Assembly (NCBI GenBank): GCA_025504975.1
Contig: JANUWI010000017.1
Span: forward strand, 248,001 to 312,000
Length of the DNA: 64,000 nucleotides
Direction of reading: 5' to 3'
Origin: Plenodomus lindquistii
Taxonomy: Eukaryota; Ascomycota; Dothideomycetes; Pleosporales; Leptosphaeriaceae
Made by a program: the position numbers and the translations under genes. Within the stretch, counting starts at the first letter, position 1, and every line of letters begins with the position of its first letter. This document shows positions 63,139 through 64,000 of the stretch, in pieces. The notes beneath the pieces were generated by a model. That model ran no database searches. It was given only the letters and a program-made list of their open reading frames with translations, and was not told the origin of the DNA.

Positions 63139-64000
63139 CTAGACCAGGGCCACTACGGCACCAGCCAAGACAGCAGCAAGTCCGCCATTCACGGCCAGAC
63201 ACCCTGCGGCGCCAGTGCTTGCGCTTGCAGTGGATGAATTGGATGGCGCAGCAGAGGCCTCGTTGCTGTTGGTTGGCGTGGCGCTCGATGTGGCGCCGGA
63301 CATGGGGGTGGGGGTAGCTGAACTCGTGGTGGCAGACTTAGCAGCAACCGAAGACGAGGAGCCAGATTGGGGCTTGGAGGGCAGGTTGCCGTTGCTTGGC
63401 GATCCGTTGTTTGCTTTGGCCATGCCAATAAACCACTTGGACACCTCCTCGTTGTGCTGGACAAAGTAGTTAAGGTGGTGCTCGACGTCCACGGGCTCGC
63501 TGCCGACGGCGCACATGGGATCGCCGTGGTGGCAGTAGTCGAGGAGGACGTCTGAGTACTTGTCAAGAGCAGAGAGCTGTTCGGAGGTGCGGGCGCGTTG
63601 GCCGTCAAAGGGTTTGCCGTCGCCGACGGTGAAGTTTGTGTCACGGCTGCGGATCACGGCGCCAAAGGTTGCGGCTGCGACGACTGCATGCTGTTAGTAT
63701 ACACAGAGCGGGGGATACATTGCAAGCACAGCCACGTACCCTTGCGGCCCACGTCGTCGTCCAGGGCAGGGCTGGAGTCCTGCTTGCACGCAAAGACATT
63801 GCCGCCACCGCCGCCCAATATGTCCTGAGCAACGGCGCCGCCTTGGGAGAAGCCCAACAACATGAGCTTACTGTCGGGGCACTTTTCGCTGTACACCTTC
63901 ATCTGCTTTTGACCGTTGGCGACGCCCGTGCTCGCAGACTTGCACCACTCGTCAACGCCCCACGCGGTGCTCTTGGCCGGAAACTCGACATTCTCAAAGC
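63139..64000 (-). CDS. GPI-anchored cutinase/acetylxylan-esterase-like protein (CE5), 5'-truncated
   Basis: The 3' part of a gene that runs off the window; 267 residues are visible. Exons: 63,740-64,000 (continuing beyond) and 63,139-63,683. The 56-bp intron (63,684-63,739) has a GTACGT donor, TACTAAC branch site and CAG acceptor. The alpha/beta-hydrolase nucleophile box G-F-S-Q-G-G puts Ser at fragment residue 51. The acid is Asp141 in Y-C-H-H-G-D-P-M-C and the base His156 in H-H-L-N-Y, the cutinase-type Ser-Asp-His triad. Paired Cys residues fit the family's disulfides. After about residue 178 comes a Ser/Thr/Ala/Pro-rich linker, then a hydrophobic C-terminus (A-A-G-C-L-A-V to V-V-A-L-V) typical of GPI attachment. 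It likely acts on the cell surface on ester-linked polymers such as cutin or acetylated xylan; the substrate cannot be told. The signal peptide lies outside the window. Confidence 0.85.

Overview
The window has two unlike parts. Bases 1 to about 59,090 are extremely A+T-rich and hold no intact gene. Bases 59,100-64,000 are ordinary, GC-balanced DNA with two intron-containing genes on the minus strand. The introns (52 and 56 bp, GTAAGT/GTACGT donors, CTAAC branch sites), the gene families and the mutational style of the A+T-rich part point to a filamentous ascomycete (Pezizomycotina). Genus and species cannot be read from the sequence.

The A+T-rich part is a graveyard of nested retrotransposons mutated by what looks like repeat-induced point mutation (RIP). 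CpA and TpG are strongly depleted while CpG (acgcgct, gcgcgc) survives. Coding frames remain readable because their stops are almost all TAA/TAG, where Gln or Trp codons once stood. I delimit these families. Copia family A has 189-bp LTRs and copies at 20,318-28,645 and 45,118-53,316. Copia family B has 182-bp LTRs, with copies at 9,115-15,763 (minus) and 31,826-38,479 (plus) and a solo LTR at 26,583-26,764. Gypsy family C occupies 4,469-19,518. Gypsy family E occupies 187-2,329, 20,151-30,984 and 41,210-56,471 (minus). D is a roughly 600-bp LTR-like repeat. G is an unclassified repeat in two inverted, head-to-head copies. A 335-bp TRIM-like element and a 304-bp hairpin-rich insert are also present. 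Target-site duplications (TSDs) fix the nesting: B1 lies in C; a B solo LTR lies in A1, which lies in E2; A2 lies in E3, which lies in G2; B2 lies in G1.

The right end carries a predicted siderophore-iron MFS transporter (59,758-61,660) and the 3' part of a GPI-anchored CE5/cutinase-like esterase (63,139 to beyond 64,000). Between them is a 1.5-kb intergenic region with a perfect ATCTGATAA motif, the known binding site of fungal iron-responsive GATA repressors, upstream of the transporter.

The most unusual observation is a long reading frame on the antisense strand between the pol gene and the 3' LTR of both family A copies, broken only by RIP-type stops in the stretch I read codon by codon.
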